The notes under the pieces are model-generated. The model was given only the letters and a program-made list of their open reading frames with translations. It was not told where the DNA came from and made no database searches. From positions 33,392,401-33,456,400 of the forward strand of contig NC_087067.1 in NCBI RefSeq assembly GCF_963678635.1: a DNA stretch of 64,000 bases, written 5' to 3'. Positions 1 through 8,962 of the stretch are shown piece by piece. Both the position numbers and the translations under genes were made by a program. Every line of letters starts with the position of its first letter. Position 1 is the first letter of the stretch. Source of the stretch: Symsagittifera roscoffensis. Taxonomy: Eukaryota; Xenacoelomorpha; Acoela; Convolutidae.

Positions 1-11
1 GCTAGTAAGGA

Positions 12-17
12 TATAAA
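12..17 (+). promoter_or_regulatory. TATA-like box of 5S copy 1
   Basis: TATAAA within GGATATAAATG, 26 bases before +1 of copy 1 and 27 before +1 in most other copies. Upstream TATA-like elements of this kind help recruit TFIIIB to 5S genes in several invertebrates (established knowledge). It is intact before every copy except copy 17. Before copy 22 the context reads TATAAAAG. Confidence 0.75.
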
Positions 18-37
18 TGAAAGCGGAGTAACTCAAA

Positions 38-156
38 GCCTACGACCATACCATGTTGAATGCACCGGTTCTCGTCCGATCACCGAAGTTAAGCAACATT
101 GGGCCTGGTTAGTACTTGGATGGGAGACCGCCTGGGAACACCAGGTGTTGTAGGCT
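38..156 (+). rRNA. 5S rRNA: 5S rRNA gene, copy 1 (reference)
   Basis: Structural RNA of the large ribosomal subunit, transcribed by RNA polymerase III. The 119 nt fold in the universal way. Helix I pairs nt 1-9 with 110-118 (GCCTACGAC with GTTGTAGGC). Helix II includes TGTTG (17-21) with CAACA (57-61). Helix V pairs CCTGGT (67-72) with ACCAGG (103-108). The internal promoter is visible as box A (GAAGTTAAGCAAC, nt 48-60) and box C (TTGGATGGGAGACC, nt 79-92), the TFIIIA-binding region known for animal 5S genes. The start is set by helix I pairing and the end by the T-run at 156-159. TATAAA lies at 12-17 (-26). Copies 1 and 2 lack one T just before +1 that all other normal copies have. Sequence equals the consensus. 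Confidence 0.98.
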
Positions 157-159
157 TTT
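156..159 (+). terminator. Pol III T-run terminator of 5S copy 1
   Basis: Four T residues follow GGC at the helix I end, and the first of them is nt 119 of the gene. The run is four Ts in nearly every unit and five after copy 41. A run of four or more Ts is the known RNA polymerase III stop signal. Confidence 0.85.
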
Positions 160-168
160 ATTTAAAGC

Positions 169-189
169 AAAAGTAATTCTTTTACTTTT
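169..189 (+). terminator. Inverted repeat with back-up T-runs after the 5S gene
   Basis: AAAAGTAA and TTACTTTT form an 8-bp perfect inverted repeat around a 5-nt loop, 13 bases past the gene end. It includes two further TTTT runs. It recurs in nearly every unit, so transcripts that pass the first short T-run would meet it. A back-up terminator role is inference. Units 19 and 41 have base changes inside it. Confidence 0.4.
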
Positions 190-198
190 ATGCGCTAA

Positions 199-263
199 GA
201 GTTATTGCTGTTTAAAGTTCGGTGATGTCAAAAAGTTAAGCCTAATCGAGCGTGGTGCAAAAA
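199..263 (+). repeat. Spacer internal block 1 (box A-like)
   Basis: First of three related blocks in each spacer. It runs GAGTTATTGC, then TTCGGTGATGTC, then AAAAGTTAAGCC, then CGAGCGTGGTGC. AAGTTAAGC is identical to the box A core of the 5S gene, and the 25 bases from there match the gene at 18 positions. TTCGGTGAT is the exact reverse complement of 5S nt 42-50. CAATGGG follows at about the spacing of box C in the gene (33 against 30 bases). It may be a decayed piece of a 5S gene, but chance similarity is not excluded. Confidence 0.7.
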
Positions 264-279
264 TTTTCAATGGGTCAAA

Positions 280-291
280 TTTTGGCCAAAA
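280..291. repeat. 12-bp perfect palindrome in spacer
   Basis: TTTTGGCCAAAA is fully self-complementary, lies between blocks 1 and 2, and is kept in nearly all units. No function is known to me. Confidence 0.5.
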
Positions 292-387
292 CAAAAGAAA
301 ACCGAAAAGTTTCTTTTGCAGTATCAATTTTGTGTACAATCAGCTGCTGATAGGTCAAAAATAATGGAGATAACTTTTGGGGTCTTT

Positions 388-448
388 GAGTTATAGCCTT
401 TTGAATTTCGGTGATGTCAAAAAAATAAGCCCAATCGAGCCTGGTGAA
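388..448 (+). repeat. Spacer internal block 2 (box A-like)
   Basis: Homologous to block 1, with CGGTGAT 189 bases downstream of that in block 1. It reads GAGTTATAGCC, TTTCGGTGATGTC, AATAAGCCC, GAGCCTGGTGA. From TAAGC on, 16 of 22 bases match 5S nt 53-74, including GCCTGGT. The following GCGCGAACGGCCATAACTTG is unique to this block. Confidence 0.7.
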
Positions 449-572
449 TTGCGCGAACGGCCATAACTTGCCCAAAAATTTTAAATTTTCCAAAATTCAT
501 TATTTGGATCACAAGATCATAGTCAAATCTTGGGGGACTGAGAAAATGAACCAATGTCGTCTTTCCAACACA

Positions 573-640
573 AAGTTATAAGCTTTTGAAATCTCGGTGA
601 TACCAAAAAGTTAAGCCTAATCGAGCGTGGTGCAAAAAAT
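573..640 (+). repeat. Spacer internal block 3 (box A-like)
   Basis: Third block, with CGGTGAT 186 bases after that of block 2. It reads AAGTTATAAGC, CTCGGTGATACC, AAAAAGTTAAGCC, GAGCGTGGTGC. It is closer to block 1 in its second half. It is followed by a T-tract of variable length and sequence, the least conserved part of the unit. Recombination between blocks explains the length variants in units 16, 40 and 43. In unit 3 this block lost 10 bases near 3163 between two AGC triplets. Confidence 0.75.
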
Positions 641-795
641 GAAGATTTCAATTTTTTTTTCCTTCAAAATTCATTTTTTTCATCTCGTTTCATAAATTTG
701 AGCTCAGGACAATTCCAACGAGCCCAAAACGACGTTTGTAGCTCAAGTGTACGTGGAGTAATCATCAGTTAAAAATTTGGGGGGACCCGAATTTC

Positions 796-819
796 GGCCA
801 TTTTGGACGAAAATCGGCC
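796..819. repeat. GGCC spacer hairpin
   Basis: GGCCATTTT and AAAATCGGCC can pair over nine base pairs with a single bulged base around the loop GGACG. The element is present in almost every unit. In units 33-39 the loop has lost one base (GGAG before the AAAATCGG arm) while the arms are unchanged. No function is assigned. Confidence 0.55.
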
Positions 820-825
820 TAAAAG

Positions 826-841
826 CTAACTTTTCAGTTAG
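826..841. repeat. CTAAC/GTTAG inverted repeat of variable loop
   Basis: CTAACT and AGTTAG flank TTTC here. Other units have CTAACTT/AAGTTAG with a 2-nt loop. Units 12 and 13 have a shortened CTAAC-TT-GTTAG, and units 5 (near 5933) and 40 (near 51300) have lost the element. Units 34-36 carry a broken form (AATTTAG). Confidence 0.55.
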
Positions 842-876
842 TGCAATTTTTTTTTTGCATTTTTCAAGAGAATTGG

Positions 877-970
877 GCTGCCCTCCGCTGTCGCAGAGTG
901 CATTCAAAGAAAACTTATCAAATAGATTTGAATACTTACCTATTTAATAAGTTTATCACAACAATTAGGC
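877..970 (-). ncRNA. Candidate spliced-leader-like RNA, unit 1
   Basis: Seen on the - strand: AAACTTATTAAATAG (954 down to 940), loop GTAAGTATTCAAAT, then CTATTTGATAAGTTT (925 to 911). This is a 15-bp stem with one G-U pair; on the + strand the same position is a C-A mismatch, favouring a - strand RNA. The loop begins with a near-perfect 5' splice site, TAG|GTAAGTAT. Next comes AGTTTTCTTTGA (915 to 904), U-rich and loosely Sm-like, then a GC-rich hairpin (901 to 880) with CTCTGC-GACA-GCGGAG. That order and a size near 95 nt match spliced-leader RNAs, which are linked to 5S genes in nematodes and Oikopleura (established). Against it: the Sm site is not canonical, the second hairpin is weakened in some units, and the putative exon varies between unit groups. 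The 5' end at 970 is a guess. Confidence 0.28.
911..954 (-). repeat. 15-bp stem-loop capped by GTAAGT
   Basis: The stem-loop itself is a direct observation, independent of the spliced-leader reading. GTAAGT (ACTTAC on +) is unchanged in all 49 complete units I checked. The exon-side base before it changes in units 22 (28027) and 38 (48481), and the base before that in unit 20 (25470). The arm CTATTTGAT is altered in units 32, 42, 46 and 49. Confidence 0.85.
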
Positions 971-1306
971 TAAAAGCAACTGACAGTATCCTGGCTGGTA
1001 TTCAATCATATGCCACTTACAGTGGATGTGCGGCTATCATGCCATAGATGGTCATTCAAGGCACCTTGTACACGCTCCATAGGTTTTGACCAGCTGATTT
1101 GGCCATAAAACACATTGGGCCAAAAAAATTCCAAACAATGTCAATTTTCAGTATTTTGTTTGAAATGCATAAATTATAACGTGAGCGTGCAAAATTTTAC
1201 ATGGTATAAGAGCATATTTTTACTCTCGCGCGAGGGCGAGTGTTTTAAAAGTAATGTACATAGACATAAGCTAGTAAGGATATAAATGAAAGCGGAGTAA
1301 CTCAAA
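971..1306. promoter_or_regulatory. Conserved divergent spacer upstream of each 5S gene
   Basis: The best conserved spacer segment. It holds CACT-TAC-AGTG (1014-1024), two TGGCC/GGGCC motifs near 1100 and 1120, an AAAATTTT-containing stretch near 1190, the CpG palindrome at 1225-1234 and the TATA box of copy 2 at 1281-1286. If the - strand candidate RNA is real, this would be its promoter side as well as the 5S 5' flank. No recognised promoter element other than the TATA box is visible. Confidence 0.45.
1225..1234. promoter_or_regulatory. CpG palindrome near -80 of each 5S gene
   Basis: CTCGCGCGAG is a perfect 10-bp palindrome with three CpG in an otherwise AT-rich spacer, 82 to 73 bases before +1. 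It recurs in nearly all units. Units 34-38 read TTTCGCGCGAGG, and units 27 (GGGAG) and 24 (TTCTCG) vary at the edges. Copy 17 lost it. It may be a protein-binding site; that is inference. Confidence 0.45.
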
Positions 1307-1425
1307 GCCTACGACCATACCATGTTGAATGCACCGGTTCTCGTCCGATCACCGAAGTTAAGCAACATTGGGCCTGGTTAGTACTTGGATTGGAGACCGC
1401 CTGGGAACACCAGGTGTTGTAGGCT
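1307..1425 (+). rRNA. 5S rRNA: 5S rRNA gene, copy 2
   Basis: One substitution, G85T, in the GGATGGG box C region that TFIIIA contacts; copy 6 has the same change. TATAAA at 1281-1286. Like copy 1 it lacks the T at -1. Spacer to the next gene is 1159 nt and regular. Confidence 0.97.
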
Positions 1426-2584
1426 TTTATTTAAAGCAAAAGTAATTCTTTTACTTTTATGCGCTAAGAGTTATTGCTGTTTAAAGTTCGGTGATGTCAA
1501 AAAGTTAAGCCTAATCGAGCGTAGTGCAAAAATTTTCAATGGGTCAAATTTTGGCCAAAACAAAAGAAAACCGAAAAATTTCTTTTGCAGTATCAATTTT
1601 GTGTACAATCAGCTGCTGATAGGTCAAAAATAATGGAGATAACTTTTGGGGTCTTTGAGTTATAGCCTTTTGAATTTCGGTGATGTCAAAAAAATAAGCC
1701 CAATCGAGCCTGGTGAATTGCGCGAACGGCCATAACTTGCCCAAAAATTGTAAAATATCCAAATTTTATTATTTGGATCACAAGATCATAGTCAAATCTT
1801 GGGGGACTGAGAAAATGAACCAATTTCGTCGGTCCAACACAAAGTTATAAGCTTTTGAAATCTCGGTGATACCAAAAAGTTAAGCCTAATCGAGCGTGGT
1901 GCAAAAAAAGAAATTTTCAAAATTTTTGTTTTTTTTTTGTTGAAAGTTCATTTTTTTCATCTTGTTTCATAAATTTGAGCTCAGGAAAATTCGAACGAGC
2001 CAAAAACGACGTTTGTAGCTCAAGTGTACGTGGAGTAATCATCAGTTAAAAATTTGGGGGGACCCGAATTTCGGCCATTTTGGACGAAAATCGGCCTAAA
2101 AGCTAACTTTTAAGTAGTGCAATTTTTTTTCTTGCATTTTTCAAGAGAATTGGGCTGCCCTCCGCTGTCGCAGAAAGCATTCAAAGAAAACTTATCAAAT
2201 AGATTTGAATACTTACCTATTTAATAAGTTTATCACAACAATTAGGCTAAAAGCAACTGACAGTATCCTGGCTGGTATTCAATCATATGCCACTTACAGT
2301 GGATGTGCGGCTATCATGCCATAGATGGTCATTCAAGGCACCTTGTACACGCTCCATAGGTTTTGACCAGCTGATTTGGCCATAAAACACATTGGGCCAA
2401 AAAAATTCCAAACAATGTCAATTTTCAGTATTTTGTTTGAAATGCATAAATTATAACGTGAGCGTGCAAAGTTTTACATGAAATAAGAGCATATTTTTAC
2501 TCTCGCGCGAGGGCGAGTGATTTAAAAGTAATGTACATAGACATAAGCTAGTAAGGATATAAATGAAAGCGGAGTAACTCAAAT

Positions 2585-2703
2585 GCCTACGACCATACCA
2601 TGTTGAATGCACCGGTTCTCGTCCGATCACCGAAGTTAAGCAACATTGGGCCTGGTTAGTACTTGGATGGGAGACCGCCTGGGAACACCAGGTGTTGTAG
2701 GCT
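2585..2703 (+). rRNA. 5S rRNA: 5S rRNA gene, copy 3
   Basis: Consensus sequence. TATAAA at 2558-2563. In the spacer, block 3 lacks CCTAATCGAG near 3163, removed between short AGC repeats. Confidence 0.98.
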
Positions 2704-3857
2704 TTTATTTAAAGCAAAAGTAATTCTTTTACTTTTATGCGCTAAGAGTTATTGCTGTTTAAAGTTCGGTGATGTCAAAAAGTTAAGCCTAATCGAGCGT
2801 GGTGCAAAAATTTTCAATGGGTCAAATTTTGGCCAAAACAAAAGAAAACCGAAAAATTTCTTTTGCAGTATCAATTTTGTGTACAATCAGCTGCTGATAG
2901 GTCAAAAATAATGGAGATAACTTTTGGGGTCTTTGAGTTATAGCCTTTTGAATTTCGGTGATGTCAAAAAAATAAGCCCAATCGAGCCTGGTGAATTGCG
3001 CGAACGGCCATAACTTGCCCAAAAATTTTAAAATTTCCAAATTTTATTATTTGGATCACAAGATCATAGTCAAATCTTGGGAGACTGAGAAAATGAACCA
3101 ATTTCGTCGGTCCAACACAAAGTTATAAGCTTTTGAAATCTCGGTGATACCAAAAAGTTAAGCGTGGTGCAAAAAATGAAATTTTCAAAATTTTTGTTTT
3201 TTTTTTTTCGATGAAAGTTCATTTTTTTCATCTCTTTTCATAAATTTGAGCTCAGGACAATTCCAACGAGCCCAAAACGACGTTTGTAGCTCAAGTGTAC
3301 GTGGAGTAATCATCAGTTGAAAATTTGGGGGGACCCGAATTTCGGCCATTTTGGACGAAAATCGGCCTAAAAGCTAACTTTTAAGTTAGTGCAATTTTTT
3401 TTCTTGCATTTTTCAAGAGAATTGGGCTGCCTTCCGCAGTCGCAGAGTGCATTCAAAGAAAACTTATCAAATAGATTTGAATACTTACCTATTTAATAAG
3501 TTTATCACAACAATTAGGCTAAAAGCAACTGACAGTATCCTGGCTGGTATTCAATCATATGCCACTTACAGTGGATGTGCGGCTATCATGCCATAGATGG
3601 TCATTCAAGGCACCTTGTACACGCTCCATAGGTTTTGACCAGCTGATTTGGCCATAAAACACATTGGGCCAAAAAAAATTCCAAACAATGTCAATTTTCA
3701 GTATTTTGTTTGAAATGCATAAATTATAACGTGAGCGTGCAAAATTTTACATGGTATAAGAGCATATTTTTACTCTCGCGCGAGGGCGAGTGTTTTAAAA
3801 GTAATGTACATAGACATAAGCTAGTAAGGATATAAATGAAAGCGGAGTAACTCAAAT

Positions 3858-3976
3858 GCCTACGACCATACCATGTTGAATGCACCGGTTCTCGTCCGAT
3901 CACCGAAGTTAAGCAACATTGGGCCTGGTTAGTACTTGGATGGGAGACCGCCTGGGAACACCAGGTGTTGTAGGCT
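3858..3976 (+). rRNA. 5S rRNA: 5S rRNA gene, copy 4
   Basis: Consensus sequence. TATAAA at 3831-3836. Spacer regular; its T-tract variant (AAAATTACTG) near 4470 recurs almost unchanged in distant unit 22 (near 27730). Confidence 0.98.
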
Positions 3977-5134
3977 TTTATTTAAAGCAAAAGTAATTCT
4001 TTTACTTTTATGCGCTGAGAGTTATTGCTGTTTAAAGTTCGGTGATGTCAAAAAGTTAAGCCTAATCGAGCGTGGTGCAAAAATTTTCAATGGGTCAAAT
4101 TTTGGCCAAAACAAAAGAAAACCGAAAAGTTTCTTTTGCAGTATCAATTTTGTGTAGAATCAGCTGCTGATAGGTCAAAAATAATGGAGATAACTTTTGG
4201 GGTCTTTGAGTTATAGCCTTTTGAATTTCGGTGATGTCAAAAAAATAAGCCCAATCGAGCCTGGTGAATTGCGCGAACGGCCATAACTTGCCCAAAAATT
4301 TTAAAATATCCAAATTTTATTATTTGGATCACAAGATCATTGTCAAATCTTGGGGGACTGAGAAAATGAACCAATTTCGTCTGTCCAACACAAAGTTATA
4401 AGCTTTTGAAATCTCGGTGATACCAAAAAGTTAAGCCTAATCGAGCGTGGTGCAAAAAACAAAATTTTCAAAATTACTGTTTTTTTTCGTTGAAAGTTCA
4501 TTTTTTTCAACTCGTTTCATAAATTTGAGCTCAGGACAATTCCAACGAGCCCAAAACGACGTTTGTAGCTCAAGTGTACGTGGAGTAATCATCAGTTGAA
4601 AATTTGGGGGGACCCGAATTTCGGCCATTTTGGACGAAAATCGGCCTAAAAGCTAATTTTTCAGTTAGTGCAATTTTTTTTCTTGCATTTTTCAAGAAAA
4701 CTGGGCTGCCCTCCGCTGTCGCAGAGTGCATTCAAAGAAAACTTATCAAATAGATTTGAATACTTACCTATTTAATAAGTTTATCACAACAATTAGGCTA
4801 AAAGCAACTGACAGTATCCTGGCTGGTATTCAATCATATGCCACTTACAGTGGATGTGCGGCTATCATGCCATAGATGGTCATTCAAGGCACCTTGTACA
4901 CGCTCCATAGGGTTGACCAGCTGATTTGGCCATAAAACACATTGGGCCAAAAAAATTCCAAACAATGTCAATTTTCAGTATTTTGTTTGAAATGCATAAA
5001 TTATAACGTGAGCGTGCAAAATTTTACATGGTATAAGAGCATATTTTTACTCTCGCGCGAGGGCGAGTGTTTTAAAAGTAATGTACATAGACATAAGCTA
5101 GTAAGGATATAAATGAAAGCGGAGTAACTCAAAT

Positions 5135-5253
5135 GCCTACGACCATACCATGTTGAATGCACCGGTTCTAGTCCAATCACCGAAGTTAAGCAACATTGGG
5201 CCTGATTAGTACTTGGATGGGAGACCGCCTGGGAACACCAGGTGTTGTAGGCT
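5135..5253 (+). rRNA. 5S rRNA: 5S rRNA gene, copy 5
   Basis: Three substitutions: C36A and G41A in the helix III loop region and G71A, which turns a G-C pair of helix V into A-C. It is one of the most diverged copies and may be less functional. TATAAA at 5108-5113. The spacer has lost the CTAAC inverted repeat (near 5933). Confidence 0.95.
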
Positions 5254-6404
5254 TTTATTTAAAGCAAAAGTAATTCTTTTACTTTTATGCGCTAAGAGTT
5301 ATTGCTGTTTAAAGTTCGGTGATGTCAAAAAGTTAAGCATAATCGAGCGTGGTGCAAAAATTTTCAATGGGTCAAATTTTGGCCAAAACAAAAGAAAACC
5401 GAAAAGTTTCTTTTGCAGTATCAATTTTGTGTAGAATCAGCTGCTGATAGGTCAAAAATAATGGAGATAACTTTTGGGGTCTTTGAGTTATAGCCTTTTG
5501 AATTTCGGTGATGTCAAAAAAATAAGCCCAATCGAGCCTGGTGAATTGCGCGAACGGCCATAACTTGCCCAAAAATTTTAAAATATCCAAATTTTATTAT
5601 TTGGATCACAAGATCATAGTCAAATCTTGGGGGACTGAGAAAATGAACCAATTTCGTCTGTCCAACACAAATTTATAAGCTTTTGAAATCTTGGTGATAC
5701 CAAAAAGTTAAGCCTAATCGAGCGTGGTGCAAAAAACGAAATTTTCAAAATTTTTGTTTTTTTTCCGATCAAAGTTCATTTTTTTCATCTTGTTTCATAA
5801 ATTTGAGCTCAGGATAATTCCAACGAGCCCAAAACGACGTTTGTAGCTCAAGTGTACGTGGAGTAATCATCAGTTGAAAATTTGGGGGGACCCGAATTTC
5901 GGCCATTTTGGACGAAAATCGGCCTAAAAGCTATGAGTGCAATTTTTTTTTCTTGCATTTTTCAAGAAAATTGGGCTGCCCTCCGCTGTCGCAGAGTGCA
6001 TTTAAAGAAAACTTATCAAATAGATTTGAATACTTACCTATTTAATAAGTTTATCACAACAATTAGGCTAAAAGCAACTGACAGTATCCTGGCTGGTATT
6101 CAATCATATGCCACTTACAGTTGATGTGCGTCTATCATGCCATAGATGGTCATTCAAGGCACCTTGTACACGCTCCATAGGGTTGACCAGCTGATTTGGC
6201 CATAAAACACATTGGGCCAAAAAAATTCCAAACAATGTCAATTTTCAGTATTTTGTTTGAAATGCATAAATTATAACGTGAGCGTGCAAAATTTTACATG
6301 GTATAAGAGCATATTTTTACTCTCGCGCGAGGGCGAGTGTTTTAAAAGTAATGTACATAGACATAAGCTAGTAAGGATATAAATGAAAGCGGAGTAACTC
6401 AAAT

Positions 6405-6523
6405 GCCTACGACCATACCATGTTGAATGCACCGGTTCTAGTCCGATCACCGAAGTTAAGCAACATTGGGCCTGGTTAGTACTTGGATTGGAGACCGCCT
6501 GGGAACACCAGGTGTTGTAGGCT
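6405..6523 (+). rRNA. 5S rRNA: 5S rRNA gene, copy 6
   Basis: C36A is shared with neighbour copy 5, and G85T with copy 2. TATAAA at 6378-6383. The mosaic of variants found in two other units suggests gene conversion or exchange. Confidence 0.97.
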
Positions 6524-7684
6524 TTTATTTAAAGCAAAAGTAATTCTTTTACTTTTATGCGCTAAGAGTTATTGCTGTTTATAATTCGGTGATGTCAAAA
6601 AGTTAAGCCTAATCGAGCGTGGTGCAAAAATTTTCAATGGGTCAAATTTTGGCCAAAACAAAAGAAAACCGAAAAGTTTCTTTTGCAGTATCAATTTTGT
6701 GTACAATCAGCTGCTGATAGGTCAAAAATAATGGAGATAACTTTTGGGGTCTTTGAGTTATAGCCTTTTGAATTTCGGTGATATCAAAAAAATAAGCCCA
6801 ATCGAGCCTGGTGAATTGCGCGAACGGCCATAACTTGCCCAAAAATTTTAAAATATCCAAATTTTATTATTTGGATCACAAGATCATAGTCCAATCTTGG
6901 GGGACTGAGAAAATGAACCAATTTCGTCTGTCCAACACAAAGTTATAAGCTTTTGAAATCTCGGTGATACCAAAAAGTTAAGCCTAATCGAGCGTGGTGC
7001 AAAAAACGAAATTTTCAAAATTTTTGTTTTTTTTTCTCTCAAAGTTCATTTTTTTCATCTCGTTTCATAAATTTGAGCTCAGGACAATTCCAACGAGCCC
7101 AAAACGACGTTTGTAGCTCAGGTGTACGTGGAGTAATCATCAGTTGAAAATTTGGGGGGACCCGAATTTCGGCCATTTTGGACGAAAATCGGCCTAAAAG
7201 CTAACTTTTAAGTTAGTGCAATTTTTTTTTCTTGCATTTTTCAAGAGAATTGGGCTGCCTTCCGCTGTCGCAGAGTGCATTCAAAGAAAACTTATCAAAT
7301 AGATTTGAATACTTACCTATTTAATAAGTTTATCACAACAATTAGGCTAAAAGCAACTGACAGTATCCTGGCTGGTATTCAATCATATGCCACTTACAGT
7401 GGATGTGCGGCTATCATGCTATAGATGGTCATTCAAGGCACCTTGTACACGCTCCATAGGTTTTGACCAGCTGATTTGGCCATAAAACACATTGGGCCAA
7501 AAAAATTCCAAACAATGTCAATTTTCAGTATTTTGTTTGAAATGCATAAATTATAACGTGAGCGTGCAAAATTTTACATGGTATAAGAGCATAATTTTAC
7601 TCTCGCGCGAGGGCGAGTGTTTTAAAAGTAATGTACATAGACATACGCTAGTAAGGATATAAATGAAAGCGGAGTAACTCAAAT

Positions 7685-7803
7685 GCCTACGACCATACCA
7701 TGTTGAATGCACCGGTTCTCGTCCGATCACCGAAGTTAAGCAACATTGGGCCTGGTTAGTACTTGGATGGGAGACCGCCTGGGAACACCAGGTGTTGTAG
7801 GCT
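7685..7803 (+). rRNA. 5S rRNA: 5S rRNA gene, copy 7
   Basis: Consensus sequence. TATAAA at 7658-7663. Spacer 1159 nt, with one A lost in the AGGCTAAAAGC motif (near 8627), shared with unit 8. Confidence 0.98.
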
Positions 7804-8962
7804 TTTATTTAAAGCAAAAGTAATTCTTTTACTTTTATGCGCTAAGAGTTATTGCTGTTTAAAGTTCGGTGATGTCAAAAAGTTAAGCCTAATCGAGCGT
7901 GGTGCAAAAATTTTCAATGGGTCAAATTTTGGCCAAAACAACAGAAAACCGAAAAGTTTCTTTTGCAGTATCAATTTTGTGTACAATCAGCTGCTGATAG
8001 GTCAAAAATAATGGAGATAACTTTTGGGGTCTTTGAGTTATAGCCTTTTGAATTTCGGTGATGTCAAAAAAGTAAGCCCAATCGAGCCTGGTGAATTGCG
8101 CGAACGGCCATAACTTGCCCAAAAATTTTAAAATATCCAAATTTTATTATTTGGATCACAAGATCATAGTCAAATCTTGGGGGACTGAGAAAATGAACCA
8201 ATTTCGTCGGTCCAACACAAAGTTATAAGCTTTTGAAATCTCGGTGATACCAAAAAGTTAAGCCTAATCGAGCGTGGTGCAAAAAAAGAAATTTTCAAAA
8301 TTTTTGTTTTTTTTTTGTTGAAAGTTCATTTTTTTCATCTTGTTTCATAAATTTGAGCTCAGGACAATTCCAACGAGCCCAAAACGACGTTTGTAGCTCA
8401 AATGTACGGGGAGTAATCATCAGTTGAAAATTTGGGGGGACCCGAATTTCGGCCATTTTGGACGAAAATCGGCCTAAAAGCTAACTTTTAAGTTAGTGCA
8501 ATTTTTTTTCTTGCATTTTTCAAGAGAATTGGGCTGCCCTCCGCTGTCGCAGAGTGCATTCAAAGAAAACTTATCAAATAGATTTGAATACTTACCTATT
8601 TAATAAGTTTATCACAACAATTAGGCTAAAGCAACTGACAGTATCCTGGCTGGTATTCAATCATATGCCACTTACAGTGGCTGTGCGGCTATCATGCCAT
8701 AGATGGTCATTCAAGGCACCTTGTACACTCTCCATAGGTTTTGACCAGCTGATTTGGCCATAAAACACATTGGGCCAAAAAAATTCCAAACAATGTCAAT
8801 TTTCAGTATTTTGTTTGAAATGCATAAATTATAACGTGAGCGTGCAAACTTTTACATGGTATAAGAGCATATTTTTACTCTCGCGCGAGGGCGAGTGTTT
8901 TAAAAGTAATGTACATAGACATAAGCTAGTAAGGATATAAATGAAAGCGGAGTAACTCAAAT

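Noticed and set aside
116-364. An 82-residue reading frame repeated in almost every unit on + (starting MDGRPPGNTRCC)
   Set aside because: It starts at a TTG inside the 5S gene and runs through terminator and spacer block 1. Its repetition is that of the rDNA unit. Length and end vary with small indels, with no sign of coding constraint.
430-470. A 5S pseudogene in the spacer
   Set aside because: The similarity is limited to about 25 bases around the box A and GCCTGGT regions. Helix I and most of the molecule cannot be aligned, so I annotate related motifs and not a pseudogene.
275-493. A 72-residue reading frame repeated on - through blocks 1 and 2 (ending FSFVLAKI)
   Set aside because: It overlaps the + frame in the same spacer, frameshifts freely between units (forms of 66 to 96 residues), and has no promoter or domain that I recognise.
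199-640. tRNA genes or a tRNA-derived SINE suggested by the box-like motifs
   Set aside because: I find no tRNA box B (GGTTCGA type) and no cloverleaf. The similarity is to the 5S gene only.
930-945. + strand ATACTTACCT looks like the 5' end of U1 snRNA
   Set aside because: Only the first ten bases fit. The following sequence (ATTTAATAAG) has no U1 stem-loops, and the match is explained as the complement of a splice-donor motif.
940-975. Canonical nematode SL1 leader
   Set aside because: The putative exon does not match the well-known 22-nt SL1 sequence, and no other copy of it is visible on either strand. Any spliced leader here would be of another type.
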